In this document: piece after piece, positions 1 to 5,868 of the stretch
How positions within the stretch are numbered: position 1 is the first letter of the stretch
Layout of the letters: every line of letters begins with the position of its first letter
Assembly (NCBI GenBank): GCA_023511475.1
Contig: JAIMBM010000170.1
Location: 1-6,696, forward strand
Source of the DNA: Anaerolineae bacterium
GTDB lineage: Bacteria; Chloroflexota; Anaerolineae; SpSt-313
Length of the DNA stretch: 6,696 nt
Direction of reading: 5' to 3'
Translations under genes and position numbers: made by a program
The notes under the pieces: generated by a model
What the model was told of the DNA's origin: nothing
Databases searched by the model: none
Seen by the model: only the letters and a program-made list of their open reading frames with translations

Positions 1-130
1 CCACGGTCGCGGCGACCGTGCGTGTCGGCGCCGGCTGGCGGGGAGCGCAGCCGGCGAGAGAGAGCGCGAACCCCGACAAGACTCCCAGAGCTTCGCGTCG
101 TGTCGTCCGCGGAAGCCTTCCTGCAGCCAT
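1..130 (-). CDS. Lipoprotein precursor, N-terminal part only (runs off the left edge)
   Basis: Reading leftwards from an ATG at 130-128, 43 codons are open to the window edge. They encode a classic export signal: a basic start with twin arginines (R11-R12 in TTRREALG), a hydrophobic stretch around residues 14-26 (ALGVLSGFALSLA), and a lipobox L-A-G-C with the lipidated cysteine at residue 28. A Pro/Thr/Ala-rich linker follows (APRQPAPT). A perfect AGGAGG Shine-Dalgarno lies at 142-137, six bases before the ATG, which fixes the start. From known signal-peptide rules the mature protein would be lipid-anchored on the outer face of the cytoplasmic membrane, possibly exported by Tat. Only the signal region is visible, so the function is unknown. 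Solute-binding proteins of ABC transporters often begin this way, but so do many other lipoproteins. Confidence 0.8.
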   Translation of the reverse strand, partial: MAAGRLPRTTRREALGVLSGFALSLAGCAPRQPAPTRTVAATV

Positions 131-161
131 CGGCGTCCTCCTTTCGCAGATTCCGAGGGGT

Positions 162-190
162 AATCTAGCATGCGCGGCGCGCAGGTGCAA
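162..190 (-). promoter_or_regulatory. Possible sigma70-type promoter for the lipoprotein gene
   Basis: On the minus strand, TTGCAC (190-185) and TAGATT (167-162) are separated by 17 bp. Each box is only a moderate match to TTGACA/TATAAT, but the spacing is ideal. The implied start of transcription would lie around 155, about 25 nt before the ATG, leaving room for the AGGAGG ribosome site. Confidence 0.35.
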
Positions 191-526
191 GCCGGACGGC
201 TTTCCTGTGGCCGCTGAGCTGGTCAGTTGGGGAGGGGAAATGACCGAAACGGGGCGAGAGTCTGGCCGTTTCAGGGCCTCGTCCGTCATCCGTTGCTCTG
301 GGGCGCCTGAACTGGTGTGTGGCGCACCTCGCGCCCCGGCGCGCCGAGCCCGAGACACCCCCGTGATGTCCTTCTCCCTCCTCAACAGAGGAGCGTTGGG
401 CATCATCCGGGTGGCCTCTCCGCGACATCGAGGCGCGCGCTCCGAAAGGCCAAAGTCGAGCCCCTCACAAGCGCTTCCGCTGCACAGAGCCGGATGAGGG
501 AGTTCGCAGAAGGCGGTAGGCCCCAA
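191..526. other. Intergenic stretch without a convincing gene
   Basis: No frame on either strand shows a recognisable protein. The open frames here are Arg/Pro/Ser-rich, as expected from chance reading of GC-rich DNA. One inverted repeat is visible: GAAACGG (246-252) facing CCGTTTC (266-272) across a 13-nt loop. An ATG at 240 preceded by a GGAGGGG-like motif opens an 85-codon frame to 497, but its composition is not protein-like and I do not call it. Confidence 0.5.
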
Positions 527-591
527 CGCAAGCGGGGTGGTAACAGCAGGCAACTGCTCACCCTTGCGACCACCCTTTGGGCAGGCCAAGG
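527..591 (+). other. Strong structured element, possible noncoding RNA or cis RNA
   Basis: Read on the plus strand this stretch folds into a long nested hairpin. CGCAA (527-531) pairs with TTGCG (564-568), GGGTG (535-539) with CACCC (559-563), and AGCAG (545-549) with CTGCT (554-558). The loop is a GNRA-type GCAA tetraloop (550-553). The 5' side carries two bulges (GCG and GTAAC) and the 3' strand is continuous. A competing pairing exists: GGGTGGT (535-541) with ACCACCC (569-575). A second small hairpin follows, CCTTTGG (574-580) facing CCAAGG (586-591). The GNRA loop favours the plus-strand reading, since the minus strand would have a TTGC loop. No known RNA family is recognised and no promoter for it was identified, so its role is open. 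Confidence 0.35.
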
Positions 592-624
592 GGCGGACAA
601 CTGCCGGAGAGAAGGGCGAATGGG

Positions 625-636
625 AGAATAAAAAAG
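625..636 (-). terminator. T-tract at the 3' end of the tRNA gene
   Basis: On the minus strand, C then TTTTTT then ATT directly follows the last tRNA base. No separate GC hairpin precedes it; the folded T-arm and acceptor stem would have to serve as the upstream structure. It is a plausible termination site for a single-gene tRNA transcript. Confidence 0.4.
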
Positions 637-708
637 TACCCCTGGGCAGACTCGAACTGCCGCACACGGCTCCGGAGGCCGCCGCTCTATCCACTGAGCT
701 ACAGGGGC
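637..708 (-). tRNA. tRNA-Arg, anticodon CCG
   Basis: The minus strand folds into a complete 72-nt cloverleaf. The acceptor arm is GCCCCTG/CAGGGGT, with a G-U at the terminal pair. The D-arm is GCTC/GAGC with an 8-nt loop. The anticodon stem is GCGGC/GCCGT around the loop CTCCGGA, giving anticodon CCG at 675-673, which reads the arginine codon CGG. The variable region has four bases (GTGC). The T-arm is GGCAG/CTGCC with loop TTCGAGT. Features known for arginine tRNAs are present: A in the D-loop at the position-20 site and A73 as discriminator. G36-G37 would be a substrate for TrmD. The CCA tail is not encoded, so it must be added after transcription. The gene stands alone with its own promoter to the right and a T-tract to the left. 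Confidence 0.97.
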
Positions 709-719
709 AACCATACGCA

Positions 720-748
720 AGTGTACCACAAGCGGGCTCACCGGTCAA
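720..748 (-). promoter_or_regulatory. Sigma70-type promoter of tRNA-Arg
   Basis: On the minus strand, TTGACC (748-743) and TACACT (725-720) are 17 bp apart. Transcription would begin near 713, only a few bases before the mature tRNA 5' end at 708. This short distance suits a stable-RNA gene. It stands back to back with the rightward promoter at 754-782. Confidence 0.75.
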
Positions 749-753
749 GCAGG

Positions 754-782
754 TTGACAGGCTCCCGTCCCCATGGGATAAT
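754..782 (+). promoter_or_regulatory. Near-consensus sigma70-type promoter of the rnhA-ileS unit
   Basis: TTGACA (754-759) and GATAAT (777-782) are separated by exactly 17 bp, with only one mismatch to the consensus. The start of transcription would lie around 789, giving a leader of about 200 nt before the RNase H gene. The -35 box is only five bases from the -35 box of the opposing tRNA promoter, and the two form an inverted repeat (GTCAA / TTGAC). Confidence 0.75.
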
Positions 783-788
783 CACGCC

Positions 789-989
789 GCGGGAGTTGCG
801 TCCGGACGCAGCGGTTGAACCACCGGAGGGGGATGTGACATAACTTGCTGTGGCTGGACGCCAGGGCTGCCTGGGGCTATGGGCGGCCGACCGACGGCCT
901 TCACAGAAGCTGGATGGCGACTCTCGTCCCCGCGGGGGCGAGAGCCTTTGCTTTTGGCCGCGTCGCGGCAAGTCGAAACAGGGGACATC
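789..989 (+). promoter_or_regulatory. Structured 5' leader with attenuator-like hairpin ahead of rnhA-ileS
   Basis: Between the predicted transcription start and the rnhA start codon lie several hairpins in a row. They are a 14-base perfect palindrome TGCGTCCGGACGCA (797-810), CCAGG/CCTGG (861-865/870-874), GGCCG/CGGCC (885-889/895-899), a 10-bp stem at 921-944, and GCCGCG/CGCGGC (957-962/964-969) just before the ribosome site. The 921-944 stem is followed by a broken T-tract and so looks like a terminator. Such an arrangement suggests control by attenuation. T-box leaders are a known way to control aminoacyl-tRNA synthetase genes, but I do not find the conserved T-box sequence, so the class of leader is not assigned. 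Confidence 0.4.
921..955 (+). terminator. Terminator-like hairpin inside the leader (possible attenuator)
   Basis: CTCTCGTCCC (921-930) pairs with GGGGCGAGAG (935-944), with one T-G wobble, closing a CGCG loop. The run CCTTTGCTTTT follows. The T-tract lies only on the plus-strand side, so it would act on rightward transcription from the promoter at 754-782, about 35 nt before rnhA. Confidence 0.5.
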
Positions 990-1394
990 ATGGCAACACA
1001 TCTCATCCTGCACTTTGACGGCGGCAGCCGGGGTAACCCGGGGCCTGGGTACGGCAGCTATCACCTCTCCCGCGACGGCGAGGTGATCCGGCTCCGGCAT
1101 CTCCGCCTCGGGCCGTGGATGACGAACAACGAGGCGGAGTATGAGGCCCTGATCGCCGGGCTCAACGAGGCTCTCGGGTGGCTGGAGCGGCAGGGCCTCG
1201 ATCCCAAGGCCGAGGCGATCGAGGTCCGCGGCGATAGCCAGCTCGTCATCCGGCAGCTCCAGGGCGCCTGGAAGGCGCGCGAGCCGCGCATGGCCGCCCT
1301 GCGGGATCGGGCACTGGCGCTCCTCAAGCGCTTTGGGCGCTACACGCTGCGGCAGGTGCCGCGGGCGCGCAGCGTGGAGCTCCTGGGACACTGA
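990..1394 (+). CDS. rnhA: RNase HI-family ribonuclease, short C-terminus
   Basis: A 134-residue protein of the RNase H fold, which cuts the RNA strand of RNA-DNA hybrids in the cytoplasm. Visible landmarks are FDGGSRGNPGPG at residues 9-20 with catalytic D10, TNNEAEY at 45-51 with catalytic E50, and RGDSQLV at 80-86 with catalytic D82. The core matches the compact bacterial RNase HI-like (COG0328 type) family. The usual ending, VPRE.N..AD.LAN with a fourth acidic residue, is reduced to VPRARSVELLGH and then a stop. E130 may stand in for the fourth Asp, and the helix after it is missing. Other frames past the stop do not restore the motif. The start is set by AGGGGA at 980-985 ahead of ATG; an upstream in-frame ATG at 879 would add 37 unlike residues. 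ileS follows 99 nt downstream on the same strand. The family is clear; activity of the shortened form is uncertain. Confidence 0.85.
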   Translation: MATHLILHFDGGSRGNPGPGYGSYHLSRDGEVIRLRHLRLGPWMTNNEAEYEALIAGLNEALGWLERQGLDPKAEAIEVRGDSQLVIRQLQGAWKAREPRMAALRDRALALLKRFGRYTLRQVPRARSVELLGH

Positions 1395-1493
1395 GGGGGT
1401 GGAAAGCAGCGATGCGCGAGGTCACGCCCGGGTGTGCATGAGGGGAGCATCCTGGCTTGAGCTGCTCTTCCGCCCCTGGACCGGAGGTAGGCC

Positions 1494-4400
1494 GTGTTCA
1501 GGCCGGTTTCCAGCCGGGTGGACTGGGTGCGCATGGAGGAGGAGGTCCTCCGCTTCTGGCGGGAGCGAGACGTTTTCGCCAAGAGCCTGCACGAGCGCTC
1601 GGACGCGCCACGCTTTGTGTTCTACGAGGGCCCGCCGACGGCCAACGGCCGCCCGCATGTCGGGCACGTCGAGACGCGTGCCATCAAGGACCTGATCCCC
1701 CGCTACCAGACGATGAAGGGCCGCCTAGTCCTGCGCAAGGCGGGGTGGGATTGCCACGGCCTGCCCGTCGAGATCGAGGTCGAGCGGGAGCTGGGGTTTG
1801 AGGGCAAGCAGGCGATTGAAGCCTATGGCGTGGCCCGCTTCAATGAGCGATGCCGGGAGTCGGTCTTTCGCTATGTACAGGAGTGGACTAACCTCACCGA
1901 GCGAATCGGCTTCTGGATCGACATGGAGCACCCCTACATCACCATGACCAACGAGTACATCGAGTCGGTCTGGTGGATCCTGCGCCAGCTGTGGGACAGG
2001 GGGCTGCTCTACCAGGGGCACCGGGTGGTGCCCTACTGCCCCCGTTGCGGCACCGCCCTCTCCGACCATGAGGTCGCGCAGGGCTACGAGGAGGCGGAGG
2101 ACCCCTCGGCCTACGTGCGGTTCCCGGTGCGCGATCGGCCCGGGACCTCCTTCCTGGTCTGGACAACTACCCCCTGGACGCTGCCGGCCAACGTGGCGCT
2201 GGCGGTCCATCCCGATGTGCGCTATGCCATCGTCGAGCAGGATGGCGAGCGCCTCATCCTGGCCGAGGCCCTCTTGGACCGGGCGCTGAGGGGCGAGTAC
2301 CGGGTTGTTGAGGCGGTCTATGGCCGCGAACTGGTCGGCCTGCACTACGAGCCGCCGTACCGCTTTCTGCCGGTCGAGGGGGACTATGCCTACGTCATCC
2401 CGGCCGAGTTTGTCACCACCGACGAGGGCACCGGTGTCGTGCACATCGCCCCGGCCTTTGGCGCCGACGACCTGGAGGCGGGCCGGCGATATGGCCTGCC
2501 CGTCCTTCAGACGGTGGACCTCGACGGCCGGTTCGTGGAGGCGGTCCGGCCGTGGGCGGGGATGTTTGTGAAGGATGCGGACCCGCTCATTGAGGAGGAC
2601 CTGCGACGGCGCGGGCTGCTCTACTACCTGGGCAGGCATGCTCACACCTATCCCCTCTGCTGGCGCTGTCACTTTGCCCTGCTGTACTACGCCAAGCCGA
2701 CCTGGCTGGTGAGGACGACGGCCATCCGCGACCTTATGGTAGCGACGAACCAGCGGATCAACTGGTACCCGGAGCACATCAAGGATGGCCGCTTCGGCAA
2801 CTGGCTGGCCAACAACATCGACTGGGCCCTGGGCCGCGAGCGCTACTGGGGAACGCCACTGCCCATCTGGCAATGCGATGCCTGCGGCGCGCAGACGTGC
2901 ATCGGCAGCGTCCGCGAGCTCGAGGAGCGCTCGGACCGGGACCTGAGCGGCCTGGACCTGCACCGGCCCTACATCGATGAGGTAACCTTCCCCTGCGAGC
3001 ACTGCCCCGGGACGATGCACCGGGTACCGGAGGTCATCGACACCTGGTTCGACTCCGGGGCGATGCCGTACGCGCAGTGGCACTATCCCTTTGAGAATGA
3101 GGAGCTATTCGCGGCGCAGTACCCCGCGGATTTCATCTCCGAGGCGGTCGATCAGACGCGCGGCTGGTTCTACACCCTGCATGCCATCTCGAACCTGCTC
3201 TTCGGTCGGGAGTGCTACCGGAACTGCCTGGTCCTTGGCCTGGTGCTGGATGCCGAGGGACGCAAGATGAGCAAGTCCCTCGGCAATGTGATCAGCCCCT
3301 GGGAAGTGCTGGAGCGCTATGGGGCGGATGCCATCCGCTGGTACCTCTACACGGCCGGAGCACCCTGGGCCGACAAACGCTTCTCGACCGAGCTGGTTGG
3401 CGAGACCTTTCGCAAGTTCCTGCTCACGCTCTGGAACACCTATGCCTTCTTTGTGACCTATGCCAACGTGGACCACTATGTGCCTGGCGAGCAGACGGTG
3501 CCGCCGGGACGGCGGGCCGTGTTGGACCGGTGGCTCCTCTCGGAGCTGAACCGGCTGGTGGCCGAGGTCGACGCGGGCCTGGCGAGCTTTGACATAACCG
3601 GCAGCGCGCGGCGGATCGAGGCGTTCGTGGATGACCTGTCGAACTGGTACGTGCGCCGCTCCCGCCGCCGCTTCTGGAAGAGCGAGCGGGATGAGGACAA
3701 GGCGGCTGCCTACGCAACTCTGTACGAGTGCCTGAGGACGCTGGCCGGGCTGCTGGCGCCCTTTACCCCGTTCGTCGCCGAGGCGATGTATCAGAACCTG
3801 GTCCGCTCTGTTGATCCGCAAGCACCGGAGAGCGTCCATCTGACGCGCTTTCCGGAGGCGGCGTTGGAGGTGATTGACCGGGAGCTTGAGGCCGATATGC
3901 GCCTGGCCATGCGGCTGGCAAGCCTCGGCCATGCGGCGCGGGCACGAGCCGGCCTGAAGGTGCGGCAGCCGCTGGTCGAGGCGGTGCTCTGCGTCCGCAG
4001 CGCCGACGAGCGCGAGCGGGTCGAGCGGCTTCGCGACCTCATCGGGGATGAGCTGAACGTCAAGGACGTCCGTGTGACGACCGATGAGGCCGAGCTGGTG
4101 CGCTATGAGGTGCGGCCGAAGGCGGCAGTGCTGGGGAAGCGGTATGGAGCGCTTCTTCCGCGCATCCGGGAGGCGGTGGGCGCGCGGAGCGCCGAGCTGG
4201 TCCCGACGCTCCGCGCCGGGCGGCCGGTGATGCTCTCGGTCGATGGGCAGGGAGTAGAGCTGCGGCCGGATGAGGCGGAGCTGGTCCCGGTCGAGCGGGA
4301 GGGGTATGCCGTGGCGCAGGAGGGCGGCTATCTCGCCGGGGTGTCGACCGTGCTGGGTGAGGAGCTCAGGCGCGAGGGGCTGGCACGGGAGGTAGTGCGG

Positions 4401-4628
4401 CGGCTGCAGGTCATGCGGCGGGATGCCGACCTGCGCATCGAGGAGCCGATCGTCACCTACTATCAGGCGAGCGGGGAGCTGCGGGATGTGCTGCGGGAGT
4501 GGGCGGGCTACATCCAGCAGGAGACGCTGTCGCGCCGGCTGATCGAAGGCGCGCCGCCGGCCGAGGCCCTGACCGAGCGCCAGCGGGTCGATGGCCAAGA
4601 GGTCACCCTGGGGATCGTGCCGGCGTAG
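1494..4628 (+). CDS. ileS: Isoleucyl-tRNA synthetase (type 2 / eukaryote-like)
   Basis: Class I aminoacyl-tRNA synthetase that charges tRNA-Ile and edits misactivated valine. Seen in order: the signature H55-V56-G57-H58 after GPPTANG, then YCPRCG at 181-186. The editing domain follows, with WTTTPWTLPAN (223-233) and GTGVVHIAPAFGADD (312-326). Next are CWRC (389-392), a cysteine pair CDAC (461-464) with CEHC (501-504), WFDSG (518-522) and K591-M-S-K-S595. The anticodon-binding domain contains W680 and NWYVRRSRRRFW from 717. The C-terminal part is acidic and basic rich and lacks the terminal zinc motif of type-1 IleRS. The 1044-residue length and the motif set fit type 2, a form known to be poorly sensitive to mupirocin. 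The GTG start follows GGAGGT at 1483-1488 by five bases; the next in-frame ATG (1533) would remove conserved N-terminal residues. It is probably cotranscribed with rnhA. Confidence 0.98.
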   Translation: MFRPVSSRVDWVRMEEEVLRFWRERDVFAKSLHERSDAPRFVFYEGPPTANGRPHVGHVETRAIKDLIPRYQTMKGRLVLRKAGWDCHGLPVEIEVERELGFEGKQAIEAYGVARFNERCRESVFRYVQEWTNLTERIGFWIDMEHPYITMTNEYIESVWWILRQLWDRGLLYQGHRVVPYCPRCGTALSDHEVAQGYEEAEDPSAYVRFPVRDRPGTSFLVWTTTPWTLPANVALAVHPDVRYAIVEQDGERLILAEALLDRALRGEYRVVEAVYGRELVGLHYEPPYRFLPVEGDYAYVIPAEFVTTDEGTGVVHIAPAFGADDLEAGRRYGLPVLQTVDLDGRFVEAVRPWAGMFVKDADPLIEEDLRRRGLLYYLGRHAHTYPLCWRCHFALLYYAKPTWLVRTTAIRDLMVATNQRINWYPEHIKDGRFGNWLANNIDWALGRERYWGTPLPIWQCDACGAQTCIGSVRELEERSDRDLSGLDLHRPYIDEVTFPCEHCPGTMHRVPEVIDTWFDSGAMPYAQWHYPFENEELFAAQYPADFISEAVDQTRGWFYTLHAISNLLFGRECYRNCLVLGLVLDAEGRKMSKSLGNVISPWEVLERYGADAIRWYLYTAGAPWADKRFSTELVGETFRKFLLTLWNTYAFFVTYANVDHYVPGEQTVPPGRRAVLDRWLLSELNRLVAEVDAGLASFDITGSARRIEAFVDDLSNWYVRRSRRRFWKSERDEDKAAAYATLYECLRTLAGLLAPFTPFVAEAMYQNLVRSVDPQAPESVHLTRFPEAALEVIDRELEADMRLAMRLASLGHAARARAGLKVRQPLVEAVLCVRSADERERVERLRDLIGDELNVKDVRVTTDEAELVRYEVRPKAAVLGKRYGALLPRIREAVGARSAELVPTLRAGRPVMLSVDGQGVELRPDEAELVPVEREGYAVAQEGGYLAGVSTVLGEELRREGLAREVVRRLQVMRRDADLRIEEPIVTYYQASGELRDVLREWAGYIQQETLSRRLIEGAPPAEALTERQRVDGQEVTLGIVPA

Positions 4629-4801
4629 GGGCGCCCATGGCAAGCCATCTGCCTCGTGCGTGGAGAGGGCGGCCAGGCGGCCCCCGGCTGTCGCCCCGTC
4701 AGTGAAAGAGGTGTGCGCTTGCGCGCCGCCTCCTGCGGAGATGGCATTGCCCCCGCGCCAACGGCCTGGCATCACTCGCTTTCATGGCAGCCTATCGCCG
4801 C
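4629..4801. other. Intergenic gap after ileS with a terminator-like hairpin
   Basis: No gene is supported here. A hairpin at 4708-4732 (GAGG...CCTC outer pairs, TGCGC TT GCGCG centre) could end the ileS transcript. It lacks a T-tract, so intrinsic termination is doubtful. The next transcription unit starts from its own promoter just to the right. Confidence 0.3.
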
Positions 4802-4830
4802 TTGCCGACCCTGGCCTGGCCGCTTATACT
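4802..4830 (+). promoter_or_regulatory. Sigma70-type promoter of the methyltransferase-Nudix unit
   Basis: TTGCCG (4802-4807) and TATACT (4825-4830) are separated by 17 bp. The predicted start, near 4837, leaves a leader of about 20 nt, enough for the GGAG ribosome site at 4849-4852 before the ATG at 4857. Confidence 0.65.
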
Positions 4831-4856
4831 TGGGCGGCTGATCTTTCCGGAGCCGA

Positions 4857-5858
4857 ATGATGACTGCTCTCGTTGCCCAGATAGCCCCTCAGCGAAGCAC
4901 ACAGTATGCCGCCCTCGCCAGTGCTCTGGCGCCACAGGAGGTGGCGCTGAGCCCGGTGGGCCACGATACCCTCGAGTTGCATCCCCTGGAGCTCGGTGGC
5001 CAGGCCTACCTGAAGCTGGAGCTAGGCCGGGCGCCAGACGAGCGTGCGCTGCGCGAGCTGGGCATGCTGGCCATGACGAGCGCCTTCTTCGAGTACTATG
5101 ACCGGCTCGGCGACGAGCCGGGACCCTTTCTGCGACCGCTCGAGACACCCTTCCAGCCCGTGCTGCCCCCGGACCTGCCGATGACGCGGCGTTACAAGGG
5201 CAAGACCAACGAGCTCTTTACCCACTTCCTGTGCAATGTCGCGCGCTTCTCAAGCCAGTATGCGCATCAGCCGTGGACCTCACTCCGCCTCTTCGATCCC
5301 CTCGCCGGCGGATGTACGACGCTCTTCGTCGGGCTCGTCCTTGGGGCCGATGTTGCGGGCGTAGAGCAGAGCGCGCATGCCATCGAGCTGGCGGCGGCCT
5401 TCCTACGACAGTATACCCGCGAACAGGGAATCGCCTGCAAGGTGAAGGAAGAGCGGCTGCGGAAGCTGGGCCGCAGGTGGCAGTTTTCCATTGGTAAGAA
5501 GGTCATCCGGAAGTGCGTGATGGCCGCGGGGGACACGCTCGAGTCGCCCGCGCTCATTGCCGGATTCGGGAAGCCGCATCTCATTGTCGCCGACCTCCCC
5601 TATGGTATCCAGCACGAGGGTCAGGTCGTGCCGCTCCTCAAGGAGGCGCTACCCGTCTGGGCCGGAATGCTCCAACCCGGCGGGGCGATGGCGCTGGCCT
5701 GGGAGTCGACCCGCCTGGGCCGGTCTGAGATGCTGGCCGTGGCGGAGGCTGTCCCTTCGCTCGAAGTGCTCGATGCGCCTCCCTACAACGCGCTGGCACA
5801 CCGCGTCGATCGGGTCATTAAGCAGCGGGATGTGCTCGTGGCGCGGGTCAGGGGGTAG
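4857..5858 (+). CDS. SAM-dependent methyltransferase, Trm11/UPF0020-like
   Basis: A 333-residue protein with a Rossmann-type methyltransferase domain in its C-terminal two thirds. Visible: RRYKGKTNELFTHFL (111-125), which sits where Trm11/TrmG10-like enzymes have their conserved R.Y.G.T block. SAM-binding motif I is FDPLAGGCTT (146-155), with acidic residue E170 after the second strand. Motif IV is D246-L-P-Y-G250. A D/N-P-P-Y-type motif IV is known from enzymes that methylate exocyclic amino groups of bases, so the target is probably RNA, such as guanine N2 in tRNA or rRNA; this is inference. The N-terminal 110 residues do not show an evident THUMP domain. The third glycine of motif I is replaced by cysteine, an odd feature. 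The ATG is doubled (4857 and 4860), with GGAG at 4849-4852. The Nudix gene follows after 10 nt, so the two are very likely one operon. Confidence 0.75.
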   Translation: MMTALVAQIAPQRSTQYAALASALAPQEVALSPVGHDTLELHPLELGGQAYLKLELGRAPDERALRELGMLAMTSAFFEYYDRLGDEPGPFLRPLETPFQPVLPPDLPMTRRYKGKTNELFTHFLCNVARFSSQYAHQPWTSLRLFDPLAGGCTTLFVGLVLGADVAGVEQSAHAIELAAAFLRQYTREQGIACKVKEERLRKLGRRWQFSIGKKVIRKCVMAAGDTLESPALIAGFGKPHLIVADLPYGIQHEGQVVPLLKEALPVWAGMLQPGGAMALAWESTRLGRSEMLAVAEAVPSLEVLDAPPYNALAHRVDRVIKQRDVLVARVRG

Positions 5859-5868
5859 GGGGCGCCCT

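Noticed and set aside
165..330. Cobalamin-riboswitch-like bits on the plus strand (GGTGCAAGCCGG, GTGGCCGCTGAG)
   Set aside because: Only loose similarity in the middle part; the other conserved blocks are missing and no downstream gene lies on that strand within reach.
240..497. Possible 85-codon gene starting at ATG 240 after GGAGGGG
   Set aside because: The ribosome-site match is tempting, but the product is Arg/Ser/Pro-rich without any hydrophobic pattern or motif, and the same frame is open upstream without a start preference.
879..989. N-terminal extension of the RNase H from ATG 879
   Set aside because: The extra 37 residues match nothing in the family, overlap the leader hairpins, and lack a ribosome site; ATG 990 has a good one.
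738..1391. 217-codon minus-strand frame opposite rnhA
   Set aside because: It covers both promoters and is antisense to the RNase H gene, whose catalytic motifs are clear.
1395..1493. T-box or other leader directly before ileS
   Set aside because: The 99-nt gap is too short for a T-box, and the GGGGTGG at 1396-1402 is not followed by the expected ACCGCG.
1725..3083. 452-codon open frame on the minus strand inside ileS
   Set aside because: It lies fully antisense to a well-conserved gene, has no ribosome site or recognisable motif, and long antisense frames are expected in GC-rich coding DNA.
3105..4775. 556-codon open frame on the minus strand over the 3' half of ileS
   Set aside because: Same reasoning: a His/Arg/Pro/Leu-rich shadow of the ileS codon pattern, with no family signature.
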